A DNA stretch of 64,000 nt from positions 1 through 64,000 of the forward strand of contig QOQW01000026.1 of the NCBI GenBank assembly GCA_003327425.1, in the 5' to 3' direction. Below the pieces are notes generated by a model, which saw only the letters and a program-made list of their open reading frames with translations, was not told the DNA's origin and searched no databases. The position numbers were made by a program, and so were the translations under genes. Position 1 is the stretch's first letter. The number at the start of each line of letters is the position of its first letter. This stretch comes from Candidatus Ozemibacter sibiricus (GTDB lineage Bacteria; Muiribacteriota; Ozemobacteria; Ozemobacterales; Ozemobacteraceae). Of this stretch, positions 31,401 to 38,496 are shown piece after piece.

Positions 31401-34280
31401 CGCTGGGAGATCGTGCAGGGCCTGAAGATCGCGTCCTTCCTGCTCGGTCTGCTGGCCGGGCTCTATTTCATCGGGGCGGCCTTCCACCAATATCTGCCGA
31501 AACTGCTGGCCTCGGGGATCATCCTCACCATCCTCCTCCTTTGGGACAAACTCTACCCGCCCGCCGGCGATGCGGCCAACCTGGGCCTGTGGCTGGCCCT
31601 GATCGGCGGGGTCTTCTGGAAGATCGGCTGGGCGCTTTCCCTGCAGGATTGGAGCTTCGGCGGCAAGGAAAACGATGACGGACCACGCGGCTCGGGCGGG
31701 CCGGGTGGCGGCGCGGGCGGCGGCCGGAACGGACCGCCGCGGCGACCGGCCCCGCGTCCTGCGGTGGCGGGCATCAATTTCGATGACCGGGTGGTCACCG
31801 AGCCCTTGCCCGACGAGGAGGCGGAGGACGATCCGGCCCCGGCCCGCCGCGAGGCGGGGACGCCCACCGCGCGGGCGAGCCGTCTGGGCACGGCGGTGAC
31901 GGTGGGGCTGACGCTGCTGCTGGCGGGCACGCTGGCCACGGCGGCGGCGGGGGCCACCCCGGCCGCTCCGGCCACCCAGGAGATCCGGATCATGGTGCCG
32001 TTCACCGACCTGGCGTCGGTGATGGGGCCGCTCGAGAAGATGGTGCTGATCAGCGAGGACGACTATCGCGCGCTGCAGACCATCGCTTCGACTCCGGAGA
32101 CGCCGCCGGTGCGGCCGCCGGCCGGCTATTCGATCCGGCAGGCGGTCTATCGCGGCACGGTCGGGGAACGCGGCGTGCGGTTCCAGGGCCGGTTCGAGAT
32201 CGACCTGTGGGAGGACGGCTGGAAGACGGTGCCGCTGCTGTCGGCGGCGGTGGTGCCGTCCCAGGCCCGCTGCGACGGGCAGCCGACCCCGCTCGACCTG
32301 ATCCGGGGGGCCGGGCCGTCCGACAGTTCCTATGGGTTGGTGATCAACGGCACCGGCTCGCGCGTGCTGGAGGTGGAATTCTTCCTGCCGCTGGCGGGGA
32401 CCGAGTTCAACACCCGGCGCATCGATTTCCCGACGGTGCCGCTCTGCCAGTCGCGGCTCGAGATCACGGTGCCCGAGGCCGACTGCGATGCCTGGCTCGA
32501 TCCCGGCGTGCTGCGCGTGGTGGCGTCGGGGCCGCAGGGCACGACCTTCCAGGCGCTGCTGCCGCCGACGCCGCGGGTCCGGCTCGAACTGGTGCGGCGC
32601 GTGACGGCGCCGGCGGCGCCGGTGAGCGAGGAACCCCCGCCCGAGGAGGCGCCGGCGCCGGCCAGCGCGCCCGCGCCGGCGGCGGCGCCCGTGGTGGTCA
32701 AGGAAGAGACCCGGGTAGTCGTCCAGGAGCGGAACCTGCTGGTCTTCGAAGAGGGGTTCGTGCGGGGGCGCAACCACTATACGCTGACCGTCACCGGATC
32801 GGATGGGATCAGCAGCTTCTCGCTGCGGGTGCCGTCCGGGGTGCGGGTGCTGAAAGTCGAAGCTCGCACCATCGATGACTGGAAGGTCGAGGAGCCGACC
32901 GGGCCGACCGGCGGCCGGCGGCTGACCATCGCGTTCGCCTCGGTGGTGCGAGGGCAGCTCTCCTTCACCGTCGATTTCGAAGAAGACGTGCCGACCGCCG
33001 CGGCCGAGGCCTACCAGGTTCCCGAACTGATCCCCTTGATGGTGGATCGCAGCCAGGGCCTGCTGGCGGTGGGCTGCCTGCCGGCCTTGGAGCTGGGAGT
33101 GCCCGAGAGCCCGGTGGGGTATACGCCCATCGATGTCGGCGAGTTCCTGCGCGACTTCCAGGGGCAGCCGCCCGAGAAACTGCCGTTCGCCTTCAAGTTC
33201 CTCAAGCACCCCAACAAGCTGGTGGTCGCGGTGTCGCGTCCCAAAGACATCGAGCAGGCGACCGCGGTCGTCGACAAGGCCGAGGCGATGACGCTGGTCA
33301 ACGAAGATGGGTTCATTTTGACGCGCATGGCCTTCGAGGTGCGGAACAACTCCGAGCAGTTCCTGAAGCTGCGTCTGCCCGAGATGCCGGGCGCGGCCTC
33401 GGCCACGCTGTGGAGCAGCGAGGTGGCCGACCAGGCGGTCAAGGCGGGCTACGATCGCGAGCAGGGCGTCTACAATGTACCGATCATCCGGTCGCCGCTG
33501 GTGAACGGTCAGTCGCAGCCGTTCCCGGTCGAAGTGATCTTCGCGCAGCGGCTGCCGGAGGGGTTGCGGTCGTTCATGCCGTTGCAGCTGGCGCTGCCCC
33601 GGCTCCATCTCGACATCAGCGAATTGAGCTGGGTGGTCTATCTGCCCGAGAGCTACGAGCTGATGCGCGGGCAGGGCAATGTCGATCGTTTGATGGAGCG
33701 CCCGTTGCAGCCGCTGCTGGAGGGGCAGAAACGGTTCCCGGGCCTCGATCTGGGCGCCCTGCTGACCACGCGCTCGCAAGCCGCGCTGGGCGGCGATACC
33801 GGCGGGGCCGGCATCGTCGGCCTGCTGCCGGTGGAGTTCCGCATTCCGACGACCGGGTGGTCGACGGCCTTCGTCATGCAGCAGATCGACCCGCGGGGCG
33901 AACCGCCGCGCGTGTCGGGCGTGCTGGTCAGTCCGCGCTCGGGCCGGGGCCAGGTCTTCCAGGTGCTGATGATCCTGTGTGGCGCGCTGGCGGGCATCGC
34001 CCTGGTCTGGTTCGGCACCGGGCCGCGCCGGTTCCTGTGGTTCGTGGTGGTGGCCGCCATGTCGGGCCTCCTGGGGTTCACGTTGGTGATGAAGCTCTAT
34101 CAGGCCGACCATTCGTTCAAGATGGGCTTTTTGACCACGTTCGTGACCCTGATCCTCTTCTACCTCTACCGCTGGAATCCGGCGGCGACGATGGCAGCCG
34201 CGGCCGCTGCGGCCACCCCGCCGAAGGCACCGTCCTCGCCGGATGCGCCTGCCTCGCCGGCCACGCCGGGGGCCGAGTAA
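28488..34280 (+). CDS. Giant two-module membrane protein with internal prepilin-like segment
   Basis: 1930 residues in one uninterrupted frame, with AGGAGGAAG before the ATG. A signal segment lies at about 28-45. Module 1 spans about 70-700: beta-rich with Pro/Ala linkers, starting TLIPFTEVS, and with NNNKQYLTLQL near its end. Membrane helices lie at about 705-730. A prepilin-type N-terminus then follows: G758, F759, E763 in GFRLAELMIV plus a hydrophobic helix, followed by a pilin-like stretch with four cysteines (to about 875). More helices lie at about 980-1060, with a second signal-like helix at 1130-1155. Module 2 spans about 1165-1810: MVPFTDLAS start, NNSEQFLKLRL near its end. Two or more terminal helices finish the protein. 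The modules look homologous. Function unknown. Confidence 0.85.
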   Translation: MNARREPHGGEGRRSGTTGSRRRAWFAWTPGWLRLAIVLMLVGAAWRPALGQERSAAPPSPTPSPATPPVVRTLKTLIPFTEVSKVLQDTGRRYLMLPFEEFERLRAAKEAALASAAAPAPEAPPMGYRLVSARLEGTLEGTFVRMQAEFKLESFLDDWQVLEVLRGPLVIEGATLDGQPVSLLAGWLRDAAPRRLEFGRASRAASGQIFPGTRLGAELLGQDLWREARFQLPFLGKGLHTAKISFVAPVEKREDRHVLDFVLAPVPLTFVQITSPEQVWSVEETTFRDWTVETPEGAGARGCTFVGWLGAEPSLRVTWRRRARRLIDDEPVPTPAPVPGPATGAAPVASAPAPAPVVKPVKAPPRPLVYARTETLITLGEAALQGRLDIEYSITKAPVASFAIQLPSYVEVLEVTSDRPQTYQVVREGERKRLIVDFLAAREDFCPLTVTFEAKMDETLGTYHLPDVHPIGVERELGTLALQALTSVEVQPTVAMDKNPPPHLVRIDAVELPETLKRRAFRPILLAYRLSGRPAAPEIQVKRYEDLPLQTVVADQMDVKTSFTTNGSSQTQVTLRIRNNNKQYLTLQLASGTEVMSALRDDQPIKLVAGRGDGRVQVPLKMSRNLGRPEEMELKVLVKNAVASMSWMGEHRFEAPLVDVPVSHFSWSLFAPSQYTLFHFTGTVNPPEPPRDPFLFRGFLALYDLSLVLLFDPNLLMGVIFLLVLMLLVVSRHFLVWMIKGLWTLVTEGIMFIFTGRGFRLAELMIVLAVVAFLGAMAIPNFRKAREQARTKACYANQRVLQGAVEMYNMDHGDHMMTRLDIKALRQGQYLKSDIASPYPQCRYETAGDLSGSGFIYCTFCGGVERSLEEIQAMGGTPVAQERYAAARNEMEQGARAGGGGPAKATGYGQPGAPPPPFVGGRARGTLPIEARFVLTPNFWTVRRDLVLADVATDGTLLPNSTSPRVAVRYMRWEIVQGLKIASFLLGLLAGLYFIGAAFHQYLPKLLASGIILTILLLWDKLYPPAGDAANLGLWLALIGGVFWKIGWALSLQDWSFGGKENDDGPRGSGGPGGGAGGGRNGPPRRPAPRPAVAGINFDDRVVTEPLPDEEAEDDPAPARREAGTPTARASRLGTAVTVGLTLLLAGTLATAAAGATPAAPATQEIRIMVPFTDLASVMGPLEKMVLISEDDYRALQTIASTPETPPVRPPAGYSIRQAVYRGTVGERGVRFQGRFEIDLWEDGWKTVPLLSAAVVPSQARCDGQPTPLDLIRGAGPSDSSYGLVINGTGSRVLEVEFFLPLAGTEFNTRRIDFPTVPLCQSRLEITVPEADCDAWLDPGVLRVVASGPQGTTFQALLPPTPRVRLELVRRVTAPAAPVSEEPPPEEAPAPASAPAPAAAPVVVKEETRVVVQERNLLVFEEGFVRGRNHYTLTVTGSDGISSFSLRVPSGVRVLKVEARTIDDWKVEEPTGPTGGRRLTIAFASVVRGQLSFTVDFEEDVPTAAAEAYQVPELIPLMVDRSQGLLAVGCLPALELGVPESPVGYTPIDVGEFLRDFQGQPPEKLPFAFKFLKHPNKLVVAVSRPKDIEQATAVVDKAEAMTLVNEDGFILTRMAFEVRNNSEQFLKLRLPEMPGAASATLWSSEVADQAVKAGYDREQGVYNVPIIRSPLVNGQSQPFPVEVIFAQRLPEGLRSFMPLQLALPRLHLDISELSWVVYLPESYELMRGQGNVDRLMERPLQPLLEGQKRFPGLDLGALLTTRSQAALGGDTGGAGIVGLLPVEFRIPTTGWSTAFVMQQIDPRGEPPRVSGVLVSPRSGRGQVFQVLMILCGALAGIALVWFGTGPRRFLWFVVVAAMSGLLGFTLVMKLYQADHSFKMGFLTTFVTLILFYLYRWNPAATMAAAAAAATPPKAPSSPDAPASPATPGAE

Positions 34281-34295
34281 GGAGCGACCAGCAGG

Positions 34296-35087
34296 ATGGA
34301 CGAGCCCTTCCCCTTCCCTGACGTTCCGGCCGTGCCGCCGTCGCCCGCGCCGCCGCCTCTCGGCGGCGGCCGGGACGGAGCGGGCCCTGACGTTCGGGGA
34401 GGGAGGGCGCCGACGGAGAAGCTGCCGCTCGGCGGCATGGGCCTGCCCTTGATCCTGTTCGTGCTCTCGGTCTGGTTCTGGCACAGCCCCCTCGTCTATC
34501 CGATCAAGATCCTGACCGTCTTCTTCCATGAGCTGTCGCATGGGCTGGCGGCGGTGGCGACAGGAGGGCGCATGCATGCGATCGAGCTGACGGCCGATCA
34601 GGGCGGTCTGTGCTGGACCGCCGGCGGCATCACCTGGATCATCCTGTCGGCCGGCTATCTGGGCAGCCTGCTGTGGGGGTCGGGCCTGCTCTGGCTGGCG
34701 GCCAAGACCCGCTGGGATCGCGAGATCGTCCAGGGGCTGGGGCTGCTGCTGATCGGGGTGACGGCGGTCTATGTCCGGACCTGGTTCGGCCTCGCCTTCG
34801 GCCTGGGGTTCGGTCTGGCCCTGCTGGCCCTGGCCCGCCATTTCGGCGCGGTCGTCTGCGACCAGTTCCTGCGCTACATCGGCCTGACTTCGAGTTTCTA
34901 CGTGATCCTTGACATCAAGTCCGACCTGATCGATCGAAGTATTCCTCAATCCGATGCCTTCCGGCTCGGGGAGATGATCCACCTGCCGGGGTGGGTGGTC
35001 GGAGTCGGCTGGATGGTGGTCGCCATCTGGCTGACCGTGCGTGTGCTCGAATCGACCATGACGTCGGACCCGGGGAGCCGGGTCTGA
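34296..35087 (+). CDS. M50B-family membrane metalloprotease
   Basis: 263 residues. A Pro/Gly-rich cytosolic N-terminus (about 1-45) is followed by at least six membrane helices. The zinc motif is HELSH at 78-82 inside a helix, as in the M50B-like proteins (PF13398 type). These relatives of site-2 protease cut substrates within the membrane, although activity in this subgroup is little tested. Encoded 15 bases after the 1930-residue protein, which has many membrane helices and could be its substrate or partner; that is only inference. Confidence 0.87.
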   Translation: MDEPFPFPDVPAVPPSPAPPPLGGGRDGAGPDVRGGRAPTEKLPLGGMGLPLILFVLSVWFWHSPLVYPIKILTVFFHELSHGLAAVATGGRMHAIELTADQGGLCWTAGGITWIILSAGYLGSLLWGSGLLWLAAKTRWDREIVQGLGLLLIGVTAVYVRTWFGLAFGLGFGLALLALARHFGAVVCDQFLRYIGLTSSFYVILDIKSDLIDRSIPQSDAFRLGEMIHLPGWVVGVGWMVVAIWLTVRVLESTMTSDPGSRV

Positions 35088-35157
35088 GACGAGATCCGAT
35101 CGGCGGTCCGGCCGCGGCCGGCAGCCAGCAAACACCATTTTCGGGAGGTTCCGCTGC

Positions 35158-35550
35158 ATGTTCATGCCCTTCGGTGAGATCAAAGACAACACCCTGACCA
35201 TGTCCTTCAGTTCGGCCGACTACTCGATCGCGACGGTGCTCAATGCGGTGCGCGAGCGGTGCGACATGTTCAGCGAGATGAAGGTGCGGTTCCTGGGAGC
35301 CAGCACCGACGTTCCCAATACCCCGTCGCCGGTATTCCGCCCGGTGGCGATCCAGGCGTTCTTCGAATACATCGGGGGCGGTGACGCCCGCCCGGTGCTG
35401 GAAAAAGTCTATGTGCATCTCTGGGAAGCAGTCGCCCTGACCTTCCCGGCCGAGCCGGCGTGGGCCACCGCCAAGGGCGATTTCGCCCGCTTCATCTCGT
35501 CGCAGGCCGATCTGATCCGCGCCCGCATCGAGAGCGCCAAGGCGGAATGA
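35158..35550 (+). CDS. Hypothetical protein, 130 residues
   Basis: Soluble protein with mixed helix and strand, no signal peptide, and no family I recognise. The ATG at 35158 has GGGAGG nine bases upstream. The last codons overlap the ATG of the next gene (ATGA), so it is translationally coupled to the DUF2207-like protein. The sequence EIKDNTLTMSFSSADYSIATVLNAVRER gives the impression of a small alpha/beta domain. A regulatory or accessory role for the membrane proteins in this operon is possible. Confidence 0.7.
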   Translation: MFMPFGEIKDNTLTMSFSSADYSIATVLNAVRERCDMFSEMKVRFLGASTDVPNTPSPVFRPVAIQAFFEYIGGGDARPVLEKVYVHLWEAVALTFPAEPAWATAKGDFARFISSQADLIRARIESAKAE

Positions 35551-37412
35551 GCAGGATGGCCGCGCCGATGAGCGCCCTCCCCGCCTGGGGGTTCCCCGTT
35601 CGGCGGGGCGGCCGCGCGCTGGCTGGCCCGCGGCCCGCCGCCAGGTCGGCCGGCCGGTCGGTCGCCTGGTGGATGGCCTGGGTGGGGTGCCTGCTGCTGC
35701 TGGGCGGTTCTCTGGCCGCGGCGCCGCGGGTCGATTTCCAATGGATCGAGACCGATCTGACCCTGACCGGCAACGGGCACGGCATCGTCGTCACCAAGAT
35801 CCGGGTGGCGGTGCAATCGGAAAGCATGGGCGGTCTCGACTACGAGGGCATCGCCGGCGAGCCGCGCTTCGAGGCCGACAAGTGCCTGGTGCTGCGCCAG
35901 AACCGGACCAGCCAGCCGGTCAAGGTGGTGCGCCAGGGCCGGACCTGGGCGGTCGATGTCATCGGCGAGCGCATTCCGGCCGGGGAATGGGCTACCTGGG
36001 TGCTGACCTATACGGTCAACCTGCTGGCTTCCGGCCATCTCGGCCTGACACGGCATGAGAAAGACCAGTCGGAGCTGGTCTATCTGAACTGGGCCGATCC
36101 GGCCTGGGACGAACCGCTCGAGCATCGCACGATCTACCTGCATCTGCCCTACGAGGTGCCGGGTAGTGCGGTCGAGGTCGAGAAGTGGCGGCGGACGATC
36201 CTGACCGAACCGTTCATGAACGCCCAGTACAAGATCGATTATCGGGGGCAGCGCGGGGAAGATGGGAAGTTCTGGCTGACGCAGGTGCTGCACCGCGAGA
36301 AGGTCGGGACCAGAGAAGAGATGCGCGTGCAGCAATACTTTCCGCGGTCGGTCTTTTCCGGTTTCACCTTCAAGGCCGAGGTCAGGTCGCCGGGAGCGGT
36401 CGGCCTGGGGCGGCCGGGGCTGCCCAAAGAGCTCGACCAGGCGCGAAACCGCATGAACCGATCGAGCCTGAAGGGGATGGCCCCCATGCAGCAGAAGGTG
36501 TTGCTGGGGTTGGCGCTGGGGGGGCTGATGACGCTGACGCTGGTGCTGTTGCATCTCAAGCGCCACCGCGCCGCCCAGGAGGTGAGCAAGCTGCCCGACC
36601 TGAGCTGGGAGGGCGAGAACTGGGAACCGCCGCGCATCCAGGTGGCGACCTTCCGCAAGAACGGCAAGGTGGCCGAGCTGACGGTCCTCGAGGCGATGAT
36701 GCTGCTCGACTATCCGGTGACCCGATTGTTGGCCTGCATGCTGTCGAACCTCGAGCAGAACGGGGTGCTGACCATCACGTCGACGCAGCCGGTGCGGGTA
36801 CGGTTTCTGGTCGACCATCCGACCAGCATCGATCCCTATGAGAGCCTGCTGATCCAGGCCGTGGGCTCGGAAGGGGAGATCCTGCCCGAGACGGCCAAGG
36901 GCATCTTCTACAAGCTCGTCGATTCCTTGCAGGCCAAGATGTGGGATGCCGATGTCGAAGCGACCAAGGCCTACTATCGCGCCGAACTGGCCCGGGCCGC
37001 CCAGGAGGCCGATCCCGCCCAGCCGGTCGATGACTCGACGGTGCCGGTCTTTCGACGGAGGTACTACCGGCGATCCTATGTCCGGTCCTGGTACTATCAC
37101 CACCATTATGGGCGATCGCGCTTGTCGGAGGTGCCGCCAGGCGAGGGCCAGCCGGCGCCGCCGCCCGTTCCCGACCGGTTCGACAGCCGAGTGGCCGAGC
37201 TGGAGCCGGGGCTCGGGCAAGTGGGCAACGTCGCTCCGACCATGAGCCTGGGCGATCTGGTCAAATCGGATGCCTGTCATGCCGCCTGCTACGTGCATAC
37301 GGCCTGTCATGACGCCTGCCACAGCGCGTGTCACAGTGCCTGCCACAGCGCCTGCCACAGCGCCTGCCACAGTGCCTGTCACAGCGCCTGCGTTTCGGGC
37401 CGGGCCCGCTGA
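35547..37412 (+). CDS. DUF2207-like membrane protein with C-terminal Cys-His repeats
   Basis: 621 residues from the ATG at 35547, overlapping the previous stop. A hydrophobic export signal lies at about 38-58 behind an Arg/Pro-rich start. A beta-rich exported domain at about 60-290 resembles DUF2207 (SGHLGLTRHEKDQSELVYLNW region). One membrane helix at about 313-335 is followed by a cytoplasmic helical domain (KVAELTVLEAMMLLDYPVTRLLACMLSNLE), a Tyr/Arg-rich stretch and a tail of 47 residues (575-621). That tail has ten cysteines and nine histidines, mostly as CHSA units. DUF2207 proteins often end in Cys-rich tails, but the strict Cys-His alternation here suggests metal or cofactor binding. 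Confidence 0.82.
   Translation: MSRMAAPMSALPAWGFPVRRGGRALAGPRPAARSAGRSVAWWMAWVGCLLLLGGSLAAAPRVDFQWIETDLTLTGNGHGIVVTKIRVAVQSESMGGLDYEGIAGEPRFEADKCLVLRQNRTSQPVKVVRQGRTWAVDVIGERIPAGEWATWVLTYTVNLLASGHLGLTRHEKDQSELVYLNWADPAWDEPLEHRTIYLHLPYEVPGSAVEVEKWRRTILTEPFMNAQYKIDYRGQRGEDGKFWLTQVLHREKVGTREEMRVQQYFPRSVFSGFTFKAEVRSPGAVGLGRPGLPKELDQARNRMNRSSLKGMAPMQQKVLLGLALGGLMTLTLVLLHLKRHRAAQEVSKLPDLSWEGENWEPPRIQVATFRKNGKVAELTVLEAMMLLDYPVTRLLACMLSNLEQNGVLTITSTQPVRVRFLVDHPTSIDPYESLLIQAVGSEGEILPETAKGIFYKLVDSLQAKMWDADVEATKAYYRAELARAAQEADPAQPVDDSTVPVFRRRYYRRSYVRSWYYHHHYGRSRLSEVPPGEGQPAPPPVPDRFDSRVAELEPGLGQVGNVAPTMSLGDLVKSDACHAACYVHTACHDACHSACHSACHSACHSACHSACHSACVSGRAR
37317..37388 (+). repeat. Six 12-bp tandem repeats encoding CHSA
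   Basis: Six units of a 12-base repeat (variants of TGCCACAGCGCC) lie end to end inside the Cys-His tail of the DUF2207-like protein, preceded by diverged units. Synonymous differences between units show the amino acids, not only the DNA, have been kept. Confidence 0.85.
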
Positions 37413-37429
37413 GGGCGCCGTCTACGTCC

Positions 37430-37552
37430 ATGAGCGAAACCACTGATGGCAAGGTTCGGCCTTTCGAACCAGGCGAAGACAAGCGCATCGCGGTCGAGAT
37501 CATGGACGACCGCGGCATCGAGAGCATGACGTTGATCGAGGTGGACGCATGA
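37430..37552 (+). CDS. Small ORF resembling the C-terminal tail of a DNA methyltransferase
   Basis: 40 residues. The sequence RPFEPGEDKRIAVEIMDDRGIES resembles, from memory, the C-terminal end of large adenine-specific DNA methyltransferases of restriction systems. If so, this is the last fragment of a lost gene, or a detached tail kept as a small ORF. Its stop overlaps the ATG of the nucleotidyltransferase (ATGA), so it may serve as a translated leader for the toxin-antitoxin pair. No clear ribosome site. The family assignment needs a search. Confidence 0.45.
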   Translation: MSETTDGKVRPFEPGEDKRIAVEIMDDRGIESMTLIEVDA

Positions 37553-37854
37553 ATCCCAACCTGACGATTCCGCGCGAGCAAATGGCGGCTTTTTGTCGAA
37601 AGCACGGTATTCGACGATTGGCCATTTACGGATCGGCTCTAAGGGAGGATTTTGGTCCCGATAGCGACGTGGACGTGCTGGTCGAGTTCGAGCCGGCCCG
37701 TATTCCGACGCTCTTTGACCTGGCCGGAATGGAGCAGGAATTCTCAACCCTGCTGGGCGGGAGAAAGGCGGATCTCCGCACCCCCGGCGATCTGAGCCGG
37801 TATTTCCGCCAGGAGGTGATGGAGGAGGCGGAGGTGCAGTATGAGGCCGGATGA
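37549..37854 (+). CDS. mntA: MNT-type nucleotidyltransferase antitoxin (MntA-like)
   Basis: 101 residues of a minimal nucleotidyltransferase. The signature GSX10DXD is present as G28-S29 and D40-V-D42 (IYGSALREDFGPDSDVDVLVEF), with a later acidic KADLRTP. In MNT/HEPN modules this protein adds AMP to, and so silences, the HEPN ribonuclease toxin. The partner gene follows with a 14-base overlap. The base composition of this pair is less GC-rich than its neighbours, consistent with horizontal acquisition. Confidence 0.9.
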   Translation: MNPNLTIPREQMAAFCRKHGIRRLAIYGSALREDFGPDSDVDVLVEFEPARIPTLFDLAGMEQEFSTLLGGRKADLRTPGDLSRYFRQEVMEEAEVQYEAG

Positions 37855-38182
37855 CCGTATTCGCCTCCACCACATGCTCGAGGCGGCCGAGCAGGCCAGG
37901 GCGTTCATCCTGAACAAACGCCGAGACGATCTGGAGAATGACCTGCAATTGGTTTGGGCGCTTGTCAAAGCGATGGAGATTATCGGCGAGGCGGCCTGTC
38001 AAGTCGGCTCAGAAACCAGGGCGCAGTTCCCACAGATCCCGTGGGAGAAAATCACGGGGATGCGACACCGGCTTGTCCATGCCTATTTCGACATAGACCG
38101 CGATATCCTGTGGAAGACCGTTCAAGATGGGCTCCCGCCCTTGATCACCGTTCTCAAGGGCGCTCGAGGAGAGACTGCTTGA
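37841..38182 (+). CDS. hepT: HEPN-domain toxin ribonuclease (HepT/DUF86)
   Basis: 113 residues, all-helical HEPN domain. The catalytic RX4HXY motif is intact: R75, H80 and Y82 in RHRLVHAY. HepT cleaves RNA when not modified by its MntA partner. It overlaps mntA at the 5' end, and its TGA overlaps the ATG of a 40-residue ORF. Together the genes make a typical mobile toxin-antitoxin module that may act in phage defence or stabilise the locus. Confidence 0.92.
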   Translation: MRPDDRIRLHHMLEAAEQARAFILNKRRDDLENDLQLVWALVKAMEIIGEAACQVGSETRAQFPQIPWEKITGMRHRLVHAYFDIDRDILWKTVQDGLPPLITVLKGARGETA

Positions 38183-38304
38183 TGCTGCGCAGCACCATGG
38201 TCCGCCTCATCAACCTGCACCAGCGTGACCTGAAAGACAGCGCCGAACAAGCCACCATCTGGATCGGCGGCCTCGACCGCCTGACTCGCGTCCGAGGCCT
38301 GTGA
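38182..38304 (+). CDS. Small ORF following hepT, 40 residues
   Basis: Starts at an ATG that overlaps the hepT stop (TGATG) and encodes 40 residues (RLINLHQRDLKDSAEQATIW within). No family recognised. It may be a remnant of a gene disrupted when the module inserted, or a coupled small protein. The product is amphipathic rather than membrane-spanning. Confidence 0.35.
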   Translation: MLRSTMVRLINLHQRDLKDSAEQATIWIGGLDRLTRVRGL

Positions 38305-38496
38305 AAATGGTACGATGCCCGAGGCTTGGCCGGACCTGGTACGGAACGCCTGGTATCTCTTTGGCTGAGATTGACGGGAGACGCTGATGGCCTGGCGTGT
38401 GAGGCAATGCGAGGAAGTGAGGATGGGAGGCGAGCAAGAGCAGGCAGCGGACGGCGCGGTGCGCCGCCGCTGTTGCTGAGCGTCGGAGCGAAAGGA

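Noticed and set aside
27174-35201. An uninterrupted minus-strand reading frame of about 2675 codons opposite the 1930-residue gene
   Set aside because: Its product is Arg/Gln/His/Gly/Pro-rich without domains or hydrophobic pattern, typical of the antisense frame of a high-GC gene. The plus-strand frame has signals, helices and internal homology.
37260-37412. The 12-base repeats as a CRISPR or mobile repeat
   Set aside because: Units are contiguous without spacers and in frame with the coding sequence, so they are coding repeats.
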